This document shows positions 35,351 through 43,276 of a stretch of DNA of 64,000 nucleotides, one piece after another. This DNA is from Aliidongia sp035943795. Its GTDB lineage: Bacteria > Pseudomonadota > Alphaproteobacteria > ATCC43930 > CGMCC-115725. Numbering within the stretch: position 1 is the stretch's first letter; each line of letters starts with the position of its first letter. The notes beneath the pieces were generated by a model that searched no databases, was not told the DNA's origin, and worked only from the letters and a program-made list of their open reading frames with translations. The DNA is taken from positions 1 to 64,000 of the forward strand of contig NZ_DASZBY010000093.1 of the NCBI RefSeq assembly GCF_035943795.1. The letters run 5' to 3'. A program made the position numbers and the translations under genes.

Positions 35351-36349
35351 ATGAGAGAGGGCCAATTGCCCGATACATCCGTCGCCTCAGGCGTTCGCCA
35401 TGATTGGACCCGGGCCGAGATCGCCGCCCTGTTCGACCTGCCCTTTTCCGATCTGATCCATCGCGCCCAGAGCGTCCATCGGCAGAATTTCGATCCGAAC
35501 CGGGTTCAGCTCTCCACGCTGCTGTCGATCAAGACCGGCGGCTGTCCCGAGGATTGCGGCTATTGCTCGCAAAGCGCCCATTTCGAGACGGGCGTGAAGG
35601 CCGAGAAGCTGATGGCGGTCGAGACCGTGCTGGCCGACGCCCGCCGGGCGCGCGACGCCGGTGCCACGCGCTATTGCATGGGCGCCGCCTGGCGCAGCCC
35701 CAAGGACAAGGACCTGGAAGCGGTCTGCGACATGATCGAGGGCGTCCGCGCCATGGGCATGGAGACCTGCGTCACGCTGGGCATGCTGAATGCGGTCCAG
35801 GCGGCCCGGCTCAAGACCGCTGGCCTCGACTATTACAACCACAACATCGACACCTCGCCGGAATATTACGAGAAAATCGTCTCGACCCGCTCGCTCGACG
35901 ACCGGCTGGGCACGCTTTCCCACGTGCGCGACGCCGGCATCCATGTCTGCTCCGGCGGCATCATCGGCATGGGCGAGCAGCGCAGCGACCGGGTCGGCAT
36001 GCTGTGGACCCTGGCCACGCTCGAGGATCATCCCGACAGCGTGCCGGTCAACATGCTGGCCGAGACCGAGGGCACGCCGCTCGGCCATTCGGCGCCGCTC
36101 GAACCGCTGGAGCTGGTCCGCACCGTCGCGGTCGCCCGCATCCTGATGCCACGCTCCATGGTTCGCCTGTCGGCCGGCCGCGAGGGTTTGAGCGACGAGG
36201 CCCAGGCGCTGTGCTATCTCGCCGGCGCCAACTCGATCTTCTTCGGCCCGCGCCTCCTGACCACGAACAATCCGGCCAACGAGCGCGACGTGGTGCTGTT
36301 CGATCGTCTCGGCATCAAGCCGATGGAAGTCGGCGCCGCCGCGGAATGA
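35351..36349 (+). CDS. bioB: Biotin synthase
   Basis: Radical-SAM enzyme of 332 residues inserting sulfur into dethiobiotin. The SAM-cluster motif is CPEDCGYCSQ (C-X3-C-X2-C), and downstream motifs YCMGAAWRSP, YNHNIDTSPEYY, SGGIIGMGE and the [2Fe-2S] cluster arginine region (ARILMPRSMVRLSAGR) are all present. The ATG at 35351 has no good ribosome site; a TTG at 35366 is preceded by GAGAGGG and would shorten the protein by 5 residues. The stop overlaps bioA (ATGA). It is divergent from the efflux operon. Confidence 0.95.
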   Translation: MREGQLPDTSVASGVRHDWTRAEIAALFDLPFSDLIHRAQSVHRQNFDPNRVQLSTLLSIKTGGCPEDCGYCSQSAHFETGVKAEKLMAVETVLADARRARDAGATRYCMGAAWRSPKDKDLEAVCDMIEGVRAMGMETCVTLGMLNAVQAARLKTAGLDYYNHNIDTSPEYYEKIVSTRSLDDRLGTLSHVRDAGIHVCSGGIIGMGEQRSDRVGMLWTLATLEDHPDSVPVNMLAETEGTPLGHSAPLEPLELVRTVAVARILMPRSMVRLSAGREGLSDEAQALCYLAGANSIFFGPRLLTTNNPANERDVVLFDRLGIKPMEVGAAAE

Positions 36350-37632
36350 GCGACCGCCAGCTTCGGCTGATGATGGAGCCGCGCAGCGCGCTGTGGCGGC
36401 CCTACACGCAGATGAAGCTGGCGGCGCCGCCGCCCCAGGTGCGCGCGACCGACGGCGTGCGGCTGGAGCTGGAAGACGGGACCCGCCTGATCGATGGCAT
36501 CTCGTCCTGGTGGACCGCGTGCCACGGCTATAACCACCTGCATATCCGGGAGGCGGTCGCCGACCAGCTGGGCCGCATGCCGCACGTCATGTTCGGCGGC
36601 CTCAGCCACGAACCGGCCGAGCGGTTGGCACGCCGCCTGGCCAAGCTGCTGCCGGGCGATCTCGACCATGTATTCTTTACCGATTCCGGCTCGGTCGCGG
36701 TCGAAGTCGCCATGAAGATGGCCATGCAATATTGGCTGAACCGCGGCACCAAGGGCCGGCACCGTTTCGTGGCCTTCCGCGACGGCTATCACGGCGACAC
36801 GATGGGCGCCATGTCGGTGACCGACCCGGACGGCGGCATGCATGCTCGTTTCTCGGGCTATCTGCCGGCCCAGTTCGTCGCCGACCTGCCGACCGACCTC
36901 GACCGGATCGCCAGCCTGGAATCGCTGCTGGCGCGCCACCGCGACGAGATCGCCGGCGTCATCGTCGAGCCGCTGGTCCAAGGCGCCGGCGGCATGAAGT
37001 TCCATGATGGCGACACGCTCAGGCGCATCGCCAACGCCGCCGCCCGGCACGGCCATCTGCTGATCGCCGACGAGATCATGACCGGCTTCGGCCGGACCGG
37101 CCGGATGTTCGCCTGCGAAGAGGCCGACATCGTGCCTGACATCATCTGCCTGTCGAAGGCGCTGACCGGCGGCACCATCGCGCTCGCCGCCACCGTCGCG
37201 CGCACTCACGTGTTCGACGCCTTCTGGTCCGACGATCCGGGTGCTGCCCTGATGCACGGGCCGACCTTCATGGCCAACCCGCTCGCCTGCGCCGCGGCCA
37301 ACGCCTCGATCGACCTGTTCGAGCGCGAGCCGCGCCTGGCCCAGGTCCGCACGATCGAGGCGGCGCTCGCCCAAAGCCTGGAACCGGCCCGTGCCCTGCC
37401 CGGCGTGGTCGATGTCCGCGTCCAGGGCGCGATCGGCGTAATCCAACTGACCCAGCTCAAGGACGCCGGCTGGCTGCGCCGCCGCTTCATCGAGCTGGGC
37501 GTCTGGTCGCGCCCGTTCGGCGACATCCTGTATCTGGCGCCGCCGTTCGTGATCACGCCCGACGATCTGCAAATCCTGACCGATGCGATGGTGACCATCG
37601 CCCGCGAATGGTCCGATCGCTTCGGCGGCTAG
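36346..37632 (+). CDS. bioA: Adenosylmethionine-8-amino-7-oxononanoate aminotransferase
   Basis: PLP class-III aminotransferase of 428 residues making 7,8-diaminopelargonate, the step between BioF and BioD. The N-terminal WRPYTQMKLAAPPP and SSWWTACHGYNH are specific to BioA. FRDGYHGDTMGAMSVTD, the PLP-aspartate region IADEIMTGFGRTGRMFAC, and the Schiff-base lysine in LSKALTGGT are all present. It is translationally coupled to bioB by ATGA. bioF and bioD are on the other strand, so the four core genes lie in two divergent blocks. No bioC/bioH or bioZ is seen here. Confidence 0.95.
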   Translation: MSDRQLRLMMEPRSALWRPYTQMKLAAPPPQVRATDGVRLELEDGTRLIDGISSWWTACHGYNHLHIREAVADQLGRMPHVMFGGLSHEPAERLARRLAKLLPGDLDHVFFTDSGSVAVEVAMKMAMQYWLNRGTKGRHRFVAFRDGYHGDTMGAMSVTDPDGGMHARFSGYLPAQFVADLPTDLDRIASLESLLARHRDEIAGVIVEPLVQGAGGMKFHDGDTLRRIANAAARHGHLLIADEIMTGFGRTGRMFACEEADIVPDIICLSKALTGGTIALAATVARTHVFDAFWSDDPGAALMHGPTFMANPLACAAANASIDLFEREPRLAQVRTIEAALAQSLEPARALPGVVDVRVQGAIGVIQLTQLKDAGWLRRRFIELGVWSRPFGDILYLAPPFVITPDDLQILTDAMVTIAREWSDRFGG

Positions 37633-37634
37633 CT

Positions 37635-37646
37635 ACTGCATGCAAT
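37635..37646. promoter_or_regulatory. Upstream VanR operator candidate
   Basis: ACTGCATGCAAT, one mismatch from the perfect palindrome at 37698-37709. The two centres are 63 bp apart, six helical turns, so a dimer-of-dimers repressor could bind both on one face. Confidence 0.5.
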
Positions 37647-37688
37647 TGTAGTCGAAATTCCTGCCTATCGACCAGTTTAAGGATATTT

Positions 37689-37709
37689 TTGACGTCTATT
37701 GCATGCAAT
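37689..37709. promoter_or_regulatory. vanA promoter -35 with perfect palindromic operator
   Basis: TTGACG (37689-37694) is a good -35 element. The perfect palindrome ATTGCATGCAAT (37698-37709) falls in the spacer directly after it, the ideal place for repression. The -10 is not clear (weak A-rich hexamers around 37710-37717). GntR/FCD regulators such as VanR bind short palindromes of this kind, and a GntR/FCD gene lies in the operon. Confidence 0.6.
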
Positions 37710-37758
37710 AACGAAATCCGGCATCTTCGATCGAAAGATCTAGAGGGAGGATGCTGTC

Positions 37759-38847
37759 ATGCAGCCTACTGCGGTGCCGCCGATCGCCGAAGGGTTCGCC
37801 AAGCCCGATTTCCCCTTGAACGCCTGGTACGCGGCGGCCTGGGACGTCGAGTTGAAGCATGCGCTGCTGCCGCGCATGATCTGCAACAAGCGCCTGGTGT
37901 TCTATCGCACGACGGACGGCACGCCGGTCGCCCTCGAAGATGCCTGCTGGCATCGCATGCTGCCGCTGAGCAAAGGCCGGCTCGACGGCGACACGCTCGT
38001 CTGCGGATACCATGGCCTGCGCTACGAGGCTGGCGGCCGCTGCGTGCACATGCCGTCCCAGGAGACGATCAACCCCGCGGCTTGCGTGCGCAGCTTCCCG
38101 ATCGTGGAAAAGCACCGTTACCTGTGGGTCTGGATGGGCGACCCGGCGCTGGCCGATCCGGCGCTGGTGCCGGACATGCATTGGAATCACGACCCTGACT
38201 GGGCCGGCGACGGCAAGACCATCCATGCCAGGTGCAACTACAAACTGGTCGTCGACAACCTGATGGACTTGACCCACGAGACCTTCGTGCATGGCGGCAG
38301 CATCGGCCAGGACGCCGTAGCCGAGGCACCGTTCGAGGCCCATCACGGACCGAATTTCGCCGAGATCTCGCGCTGGATGATCGACATCGAGCCGCCGCCG
38401 TTCTGGGCCAAGCAGTTGGGCAAGCCCGGCCGGGTCGATCGGTGGCAGATCATCCGGTTCGAGGCGCCCGGCACCGTCGTGATCGACGTCGGCGTGGCGC
38501 CCACGGGTACGGGCGCGCCAGAGGGCGACCGCAGCCAGGGCGTCAACGGCTACGTGCTGAACACCATGACGCCCGAGACCGACGGCACCTGCCATTATTT
38601 CTGGGCCTTCGTGCGCAATTACCGGATCCATGAGCAACGCATCACGACCGAGTTGCGGGACGGCGTCACCGGCATCTTCCACGAGGACGAGATCATTCTG
38701 GAAGCGCAGCAGCGCGCGATCGACGAGAATCCGGACCGGACCTTCTACAATCTCAACATCGATGCCGGTGCGGTCTGGGCCCGGCGCCTGATCGATCGCA
38801 GGATCCAGGCCGAGCGGGCGCCCCGGCATCAGGCTGCCGCGGAATGA
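37759..38847 (+). CDS. vanA: Vanillate O-demethylase oxygenase subunit
   Basis: Rieske non-heme iron oxygenase of 362 residues. It would demethylate vanillate to protocatechuate with release of formaldehyde. The Rieske cluster ligands are Cys63, His65, Cys82 and His85 (CWHR and CGYHG). Mononuclear iron histidines are His173 and His178 in DLTHETFVH. A GGGAGG ribosome site is 8 nt before ATG 37759. The stop overlaps the regulator gene (ATGA). Other methoxy-aromatics (for example syringate) are possible substrates, but the pairing with a VanB-type reductase and a VanR-type regulator favours vanillate-like compounds. Confidence 0.88.
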   Translation: MQPTAVPPIAEGFAKPDFPLNAWYAAAWDVELKHALLPRMICNKRLVFYRTTDGTPVALEDACWHRMLPLSKGRLDGDTLVCGYHGLRYEAGGRCVHMPSQETINPAACVRSFPIVEKHRYLWVWMGDPALADPALVPDMHWNHDPDWAGDGKTIHARCNYKLVVDNLMDLTHETFVHGGSIGQDAVAEAPFEAHHGPNFAEISRWMIDIEPPPFWAKQLGKPGRVDRWQIIRFEAPGTVVIDVGVAPTGTGAPEGDRSQGVNGYVLNTMTPETDGTCHYFWAFVRNYRIHEQRITTELRDGVTGIFHEDEIILEAQQRAIDENPDRTFYNLNIDAGAVWARRLIDRRIQAERAPRHQAAAE

Positions 38848-39617
38848 GCGGCGAGGCGATGGCCCGGCCCGGCCAGCAGCTGAAGGCGGTGCTGCGCCTG
38901 CGCGAGCTGTTGCTGTCCGGCGAATTCGGCCCGGGCGAACGGGTCGCCGAAATCCCGCTCGCAGCCCGGCTCAGCGTATCGCGCACGCCGTTGCGCCTGG
39001 CGCTGCTCACCCTGGCCCATGAAGGCCTGCTAGAAATGCTGCCGGGCGGCGGCTTCGTCGTGCGGGATTTCGACCCTGCCGACATTGCCGACGCGATCGA
39101 GCTGCGTGGTGTGCTGGAAGGCACCGCGGCGCGCATGGCGGCGGAGCGCCTAACCGATCCGGCCGATCTGGCGCCGCTTCGGGCCGCGGTCGAGGCGATG
39201 GAGCCGCTGGTCCGAACGCCCGAGCCCGGCCTCGCCGATTTCGAGCGCTATGTCGCGGCCAACGAGATCTTCCATGCGCGGCTGCTCGATCTGGCCGGCA
39301 GCCCGATGCTGCGCCGGGCGATGGCCCAGGCGATGGTGCTGCCCTTCGCTTCGCCCAATTCCTTCGTGCTGACCCAGGCCGACCTGCCCGAGAGCCGCGA
39401 GATCCTGTTGCTGGCCCAGGCGCAGCACCGCGCGATCCTGGAGGCGATCGAGGCGCGCGAGGGCACCCGGGCGGAGGCACTGGCCCGCGAACACGCGCGG
39501 CTCGCCAAGCAGAACCTGAAACTGGCACTGGGCGACGCGGCCCTGTTGGCGAGCGTGCCCGGTGCGGCGCTGATCCGGCGCGATCCAGTCGACGGAGGGC
39601 GCAAGATTGCAAGCTGA
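38844..39617 (+). CDS. vanR: GntR-family (FCD) regulator, VanR-like
   Basis: DNA-binding repressor of 257 residues. The winged helix-turn-helix is at about 10-80 (RLRELLLSGEFGPGERVAEIPLAARLSVSRTPLRLAL), and the FCD ligand domain at about 85-230, with metal/ligand-type residues in ELRGVLEGTAARMA, NEIFHARLLDLAGSP and EHARLAKQNL. It sits between vanA and vanB with overlaps on both sides, so it is autoregulated with the operon. Two palindromes of ATTGCATGCAAT type in the vanA promoter are its likely targets (inference). Confidence 0.85.
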   Translation: MSGEAMARPGQQLKAVLRLRELLLSGEFGPGERVAEIPLAARLSVSRTPLRLALLTLAHEGLLEMLPGGGFVVRDFDPADIADAIELRGVLEGTAARMAAERLTDPADLAPLRAAVEAMEPLVRTPEPGLADFERYVAANEIFHARLLDLAGSPMLRRAMAQAMVLPFASPNSFVLTQADLPESREILLLAQAQHRAILEAIEAREGTRAEALAREHARLAKQNLKLALGDAALLASVPGAALIRRDPVDGGRKIAS

Positions 39618-40590
39618 CGGCAGACAGGTCCGCGTCCGGGTTCGCGCCATCCACGAGCCGGCCCGGGACGTCCGGCTGTTCGAACTGGTGCCCGAGACCG
39701 GTGCGGCTACGCCCTATCCGGCCGGCAGCCATCTGACGGTCATGCTGTCCGACGGCCTCGCACGCAGCTATTCGCTGATCGGCGAGGAGCCCACGGACGG
39801 CGCTTGGTGGATCGCGGTCAAGCGCGTCGTTCCCAGCCGCGGTGGATCAGCCGCGATGTGGGCGCTGGAGGCCGGCGCCATCCTGACCGTGACCGAGCCG
39901 CGGAGTCATTTCGACCTGGCGCTCGGGCGGCCGGACTATCTGTTGATCGCCGGCGGCATCGGCATCACGCCGCTCGTCGGCATGGCAGAGCGGCTGGTCC
40001 GTCTCGGCCACAGGCCCCGCCTGATCTATGCCGCCCGCAGTCGAGACCAGATGGCATTCATCGATCGGCTGCAGCCGCTGCTGGGCGACGGACTGACCCT
40101 GATCGTCGACGACGAAGGCGGCAGCCTCGATCTCGCCGGAGAAATCACCCGGCTGCATGCCGACGGCGAGATCTACATGTGCGGCCCGGCCGGGATGATG
40201 GCCGCGGCGCAGGCCGCCTGGCAACAGGCGGGACGCCTACCCACCCGCCTCAGGTTCGAGACGTTCGGATCGAGCGGCAACCGCCCGGCGGTGCCGTTCA
40301 CGGTCCATGTCCGCGACCATGGGCGCGACGTCCTGGTGCCGGCGGATCGCAGCCTGCTGGATGCCCTGGCCGACGAAGGTATCGAGCTTGCCTATGATTG
40401 CCTGCGCGGCGAATGCGGGTTGTGCGTGGTCGAGGTGGCGGCACCGGCCAGCGCGATCGACCACCGCGACGTGTTCCTGAGCGCGCACCAGAAGCAGGCC
40501 GGCGCCAGGCTCTGCGCCTGCGTTTCGCGGGCGGACGGCAAGATCACCATCGATACCGGCTATCGCCCGGCACTGACTCGGGTAGGCTGA
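39607..40590 (+). CDS. vanB: Vanillate demethylase-type reductase (PDR/VanB family)
   Basis: Electron-transfer subunit of 327 residues for the VanA oxygenase. The flavin-binding motif is RSYSLIGE, the NAD(P)H motif GGIGITPLVGM, and the C-terminal plant-type [2Fe-2S] domain has Cys265, Cys270 and Cys273 in CLRGECGLC, with the fourth cysteine in LCACVSRADG. The start is TTG 39607, 7 nt after GGAGGG, and overlaps the end of vanR by 11 bp. Domain order FMN-NAD-ferredoxin is that of phthalate dioxygenase reductase and VanB. Confidence 0.88.
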   Translation: MQADGRQVRVRVRAIHEPARDVRLFELVPETGAATPYPAGSHLTVMLSDGLARSYSLIGEEPTDGAWWIAVKRVVPSRGGSAAMWALEAGAILTVTEPRSHFDLALGRPDYLLIAGGIGITPLVGMAERLVRLGHRPRLIYAARSRDQMAFIDRLQPLLGDGLTLIVDDEGGSLDLAGEITRLHADGEIYMCGPAGMMAAAQAAWQQAGRLPTRLRFETFGSSGNRPAVPFTVHVRDHGRDVLVPADRSLLDALADEGIELAYDCLRGECGLCVVEVAAPASAIDHRDVFLSAHQKQAGARLCACVSRADGKITIDTGYRPALTRVG

Positions 40591-40641
40591 AATGAGACGA
40601 GCCGGGACGGCAAGAGCCCGGCCTTCACGGGGGAGAAGTAC

Positions 40642-41853
40642 ATGACGCGCGTTCCATTCCGGCAAGCCGGTCTCGCGGCTGTCCTGCTGGCCAGTCCCTT
40701 CGCGGCCCAGGCGGCGATCCCGAACAATACGGTCAAGGTCGGCATCCTGAACGATCAGTCCGGCCCGTTCGCCGACCAGTCCGGCAAGGGCTCGGTCGCG
40801 GCGGCGGAGCTGGCGGTCGATGATTTCAAGAAGGAGGCCGGCCCGCTCAAGGTCGAGATCCTCTATGGCGACCATCAGAACAAGCCGGACATCGGCTCGA
40901 ACATCGTGCGCCAATGGGTCGACCAGGACGGCGTCGCCGCCGTGGCCGACGCGGTCAATTCGGGTGTCGGCCTCGCGGTCAACCAGATCATGAAGGACAA
41001 GAACCGGACCTTCGTCGCGACCAACGTCGGCACCTCGGATCTCACGGGCAAGTTCTGCCAGCCGACGACCGTGCAATGGAACATGGACACCTGGGCCATG
41101 GGCAATGCCACGGCCAAGGCCCTGGTGAAGCAAGGCGGCGACAGCTGGTACTTCATCTCGTTCGACTATGCGCTGGGCCAGGCACTGCAGCGCGACGCGA
41201 CCGAGGCGCTGGGCAAGCTCGGCGGCAAGGTCGTGGGCTCGATCAAGCATCCGCTCGGCACGACCGATTTCGGCTCGTACCTGCTCCAGGCCCAGGGGTC
41301 GGGCGCCAAGGTCATCGCGTTTGCCGACACCGGCGGCGACCTCATTACCGGTGTCAAGCAGGCGGCCGAATTCGGCATCACGCCGAAGCAGACGCTGGCC
41401 GGCCTGTTCACCCAGATCACCGACGTCGACGCGCTCGGCCTCAAGGCGGCCCAGGGACTGATCGTGACTGAATCCTTCTATTGGGATCTGAACGACGCGA
41501 CCCGCGCCTTTTCCAAGCGGTTCGCCGACAAGATGGGCGGCCGCATGCCGACGGCGAACCAGGCCGGCGTCTATTCCTCGGTCCTGGCCTACCTGCGCGC
41601 GGTCAAGGCGGCGGACACGATCGACGGCGACAAGGTCGTGGCCCAGATGCGGTCGAAGCCGATCGAGGATCCGCTGATCGGTCCGGTCAACGTCCGCATC
41701 GACGGTCGTGCCACCCATGCCATGTACGTGTTCCGCGTGAAGAAGCCGGAACAGTCCAAGGGCCGCTGGGACGATTACGAGCTGCTCGCGACCATCCCGG
41801 CCGCGGAAGCCTTCCGCCCGCTGGCCGACGGGGGCTGCCCGCTGGTCCATTGA
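40642..41853 (+). CDS. ABC transporter substrate-binding protein (branched-chain amino-acid/aromatic type)
   Basis: Periplasmic type-I binding protein of 403 residues. Signal peptide with cleavage after AAQA (about residue 25); mature start IPNNTVKVGILNDQSGPFAD is typical of Peripla_BP_6. Related proteins often bind aromatic acids such as benzoates or lignin monomers, fitting its place 51 bp after vanB, with its own GGGGGAG ribosome site. No permease or ATPase gene accompanies it, so it must share a transporter encoded elsewhere or serve as a sensor. The ligand is inferred from context only. Confidence 0.87.
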   Translation: MTRVPFRQAGLAAVLLASPFAAQAAIPNNTVKVGILNDQSGPFADQSGKGSVAAAELAVDDFKKEAGPLKVEILYGDHQNKPDIGSNIVRQWVDQDGVAAVADAVNSGVGLAVNQIMKDKNRTFVATNVGTSDLTGKFCQPTTVQWNMDTWAMGNATAKALVKQGGDSWYFISFDYALGQALQRDATEALGKLGGKVVGSIKHPLGTTDFGSYLLQAQGSGAKVIAFADTGGDLITGVKQAAEFGITPKQTLAGLFTQITDVDALGLKAAQGLIVTESFYWDLNDATRAFSKRFADKMGGRMPTANQAGVYSSVLAYLRAVKAADTIDGDKVVAQMRSKPIEDPLIGPVNVRIDGRATHAMYVFRVKKPEQSKGRWDDYELLATIPAAEAFRPLADGGCPLVH

Positions 41854-41860
41854 AACCGAT

Positions 41861-41900
41861 GCCGGCCGCGCCCGTCCAGGGGCGGCCGGCAACGCGTTTT
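41861..41900. terminator. Probable terminator between convergent operons
   Basis: GCCGGCCGCGCCC (41861-41873) pairs with GGGGCGGCCGGC (41879-41890) with one bulge, loop GTCCA, followed by AACGCGTTTT. It would end the van operon from the left, just before the convergent ytf operon stops. Confidence 0.6.
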
Positions 41901-42247
41901 CAGGAAGCCGCGCGCGCCGATGCCTCGGCTTCGAGCGGGACGCCGATCGCCTCCCGTCCGAGGAAGCTGCCGTAGATCATCAGCGCGTGATCCAGCGGAT
42001 CAATGGCGGGCATCCCGGTCAGAGGCCGCCCTCCGGTCTCCAGCATCCGCAGATCGACCGGCCGTCCCCGCTCGATCGCAGTGGCGATCGCCGCGAACTG
42101 GCGCTGGTGCGCCGGCGATAGGAAATACGCCGGCAGCAACAGATGACATACCGCCCGGTAGATCCGGTTGTCCGTCAGGATCGCCGCGATCAATTCCCGT
42201 TCGGCGTCCAGGATTCCATAGTTTCGCTCACAGTCCAGGCCGGCCAT
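41900..42247 (-). CDS. Stand-alone DnaB-helicase N-terminal-domain-like protein
   Basis: Protein of 115 residues. Positions 13-72 (DAERELIAAILTDN, YFLSPAHQRQFAAIATAIERG) match the N-terminal, primase-binding domain of replicative helicase DnaB (E-Q-x-L-L-G-A-I-L, F-x-x-x-x-H-x-x-I-x-x-A-I). No RecA-like ATPase domain follows; the frame ends after a short tail ending ASARAAS. It is the last gene of the sugar-transporter operon, 30 bp after the second permease, with a GGGGGA ribosome site. Function unknown: it could be a remnant, or modulate DnaB/DnaG by mimicry. Confidence 0.7.
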   Translation of the reverse strand: MAGLDCERNYGILDAERELIAAILTDNRIYRAVCHLLLPAYFLSPAHQRQFAAIATAIERGRPVDLRMLETGGRPLTGMPAIDPLDHALMIYGSFLGREAIGVPLEAEASARAAS

Positions 42248-42277
42248 GATCTTCCCCCCGATCTTGCCAGATCTCCA

Positions 42278-43276
42278 TCATGACGGACGCCGGGCGAGCC
42301 GGTTCTGCAACAGCACGACGAGGAGCAGGAAGGCGCCGCGGATGACGGATTGCCAATATGCGCTTAGCGTGAAATCGCCCTTGCCGTTCTCGAAATTGAG
42401 GATGTTGAAGATGAGGCCGAGTAGCAGGGTCCCGGCGAGCGTGAAGCCGACCGATCCCATGCCGCCGGTCAGGAGCGTCCCGCCCACGACGACGGCCGCG
42501 ATCGCGAACAATTCCCAGCCCTGACCCTCGGTCGGTTGGCCGGCACCGAATTGCGCGGCCAGGATGACGCCGGCGAGGCCGGCCAGGCCGCCGGTCAGGA
42601 CATAGACCAGCAGTTTGACCCGCGCGACCGGCAGCCCCATGAGCCGCGCCGCCTCCTCATTGCCGCCGATCGCCAGCACGGCCCGGCCGAAGCCGGTCAG
42701 ATTGAGCAGCACCGACCCCAGGACGAAGGCAACCCCGGCAATCCAGGCCGGAATGGGAAACCCCAGGAAATCGCCGCCGCCGAGATCGGTGAAGGACGTG
42801 TCCCATGAGACCGAAACCGACTGGTTCCCCGAAATCAGCAGCGCCAGGCCGCGCGCGCCCAGCATGGTCGCGAGCGTGGTGACGAAGGCCGGCAGCCGCG
42901 CCCGCGAAATCGCCAGGCCGTTGACCAGCCCGACCCCAAGACCGGCGGCGATGCCCGCGGCCAGGCCCGCGCCGAGGCCGACGTCGCTCAGGCCGGCCGA
43001 CACCACGCTGGCGAGCGCCGCCGTGGCACCCACCGAGAGATCGATGCCGCCGGTCATGATGACGAAGCCCATGCCCAGCGCCACCAGTGCGAACATGGCA
43101 TTGTAGCGCAGTACGCTCATGACGTTGTAGAGGCCGAGGAAATCATCATAGCGCACGGCCCCGAAGACGATCAGCAGGACCAGCGCCAAGACGACGCCCT
43201 GGCGCTGCAGCAGGGCAGCGTGGCGATTGCCCCGGGGCCTGGGGCCGGAGGAGATCGTATCGATCGCACTGGTCAT
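42278..43276 (-). CDS. yjfF: Sugar ABC transporter permease, YjfF-like
   Basis: Inner-membrane permease of 332 residues of the ribose/galactofuranose (BPD_transp_2) family. Hallmarks: VALGMGFVIMTGGIDLSVGATAAL, the coupling motif AIGGNEEAARLMGLPVARVK, and VVVGGTLLTGGMGSVGFTLAGTL. The start at 43276 overlaps the previous permease stop (ATGA); the longer open frame is a shadow. Gene order and homology match E. coli ytfQRT-yjfF, a galactofuranose importer; the ligand here may differ. Confidence 0.88.
   Translation of the reverse strand: MTSAIDTISSGPRPRGNRHAALLQRQGVVLALVLLIVFGAVRYDDFLGLYNVMSVLRYNAMFALVALGMGFVIMTGGIDLSVGATAALASVVSAGLSDVGLGAGLAAGIAAGLGVGLVNGLAISRARLPAFVTTLATMLGARGLALLISGNQSVSVSWDTSFTDLGGGDFLGFPIPAWIAGVAFVLGSVLLNLTGFGRAVLAIGGNEEAARLMGLPVARVKLLVYVLTGGLAGLAGVILAAQFGAGQPTEGQGWELFAIAAVVVGGTLLTGGMGSVGFTLAGTLLLGLIFNILNFENGKGDFTLSAYWQSVIRGAFLLLVVLLQNRLARRPS

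Noticed and set aside
35079..35354. 91-residue frame upstream of bioB
   Set aside because: Its ribosome-site-like GAGAGGAG directly abuts the ATG with no spacer, and the product is low-complexity Arg/Ser/Pro without family likeness.
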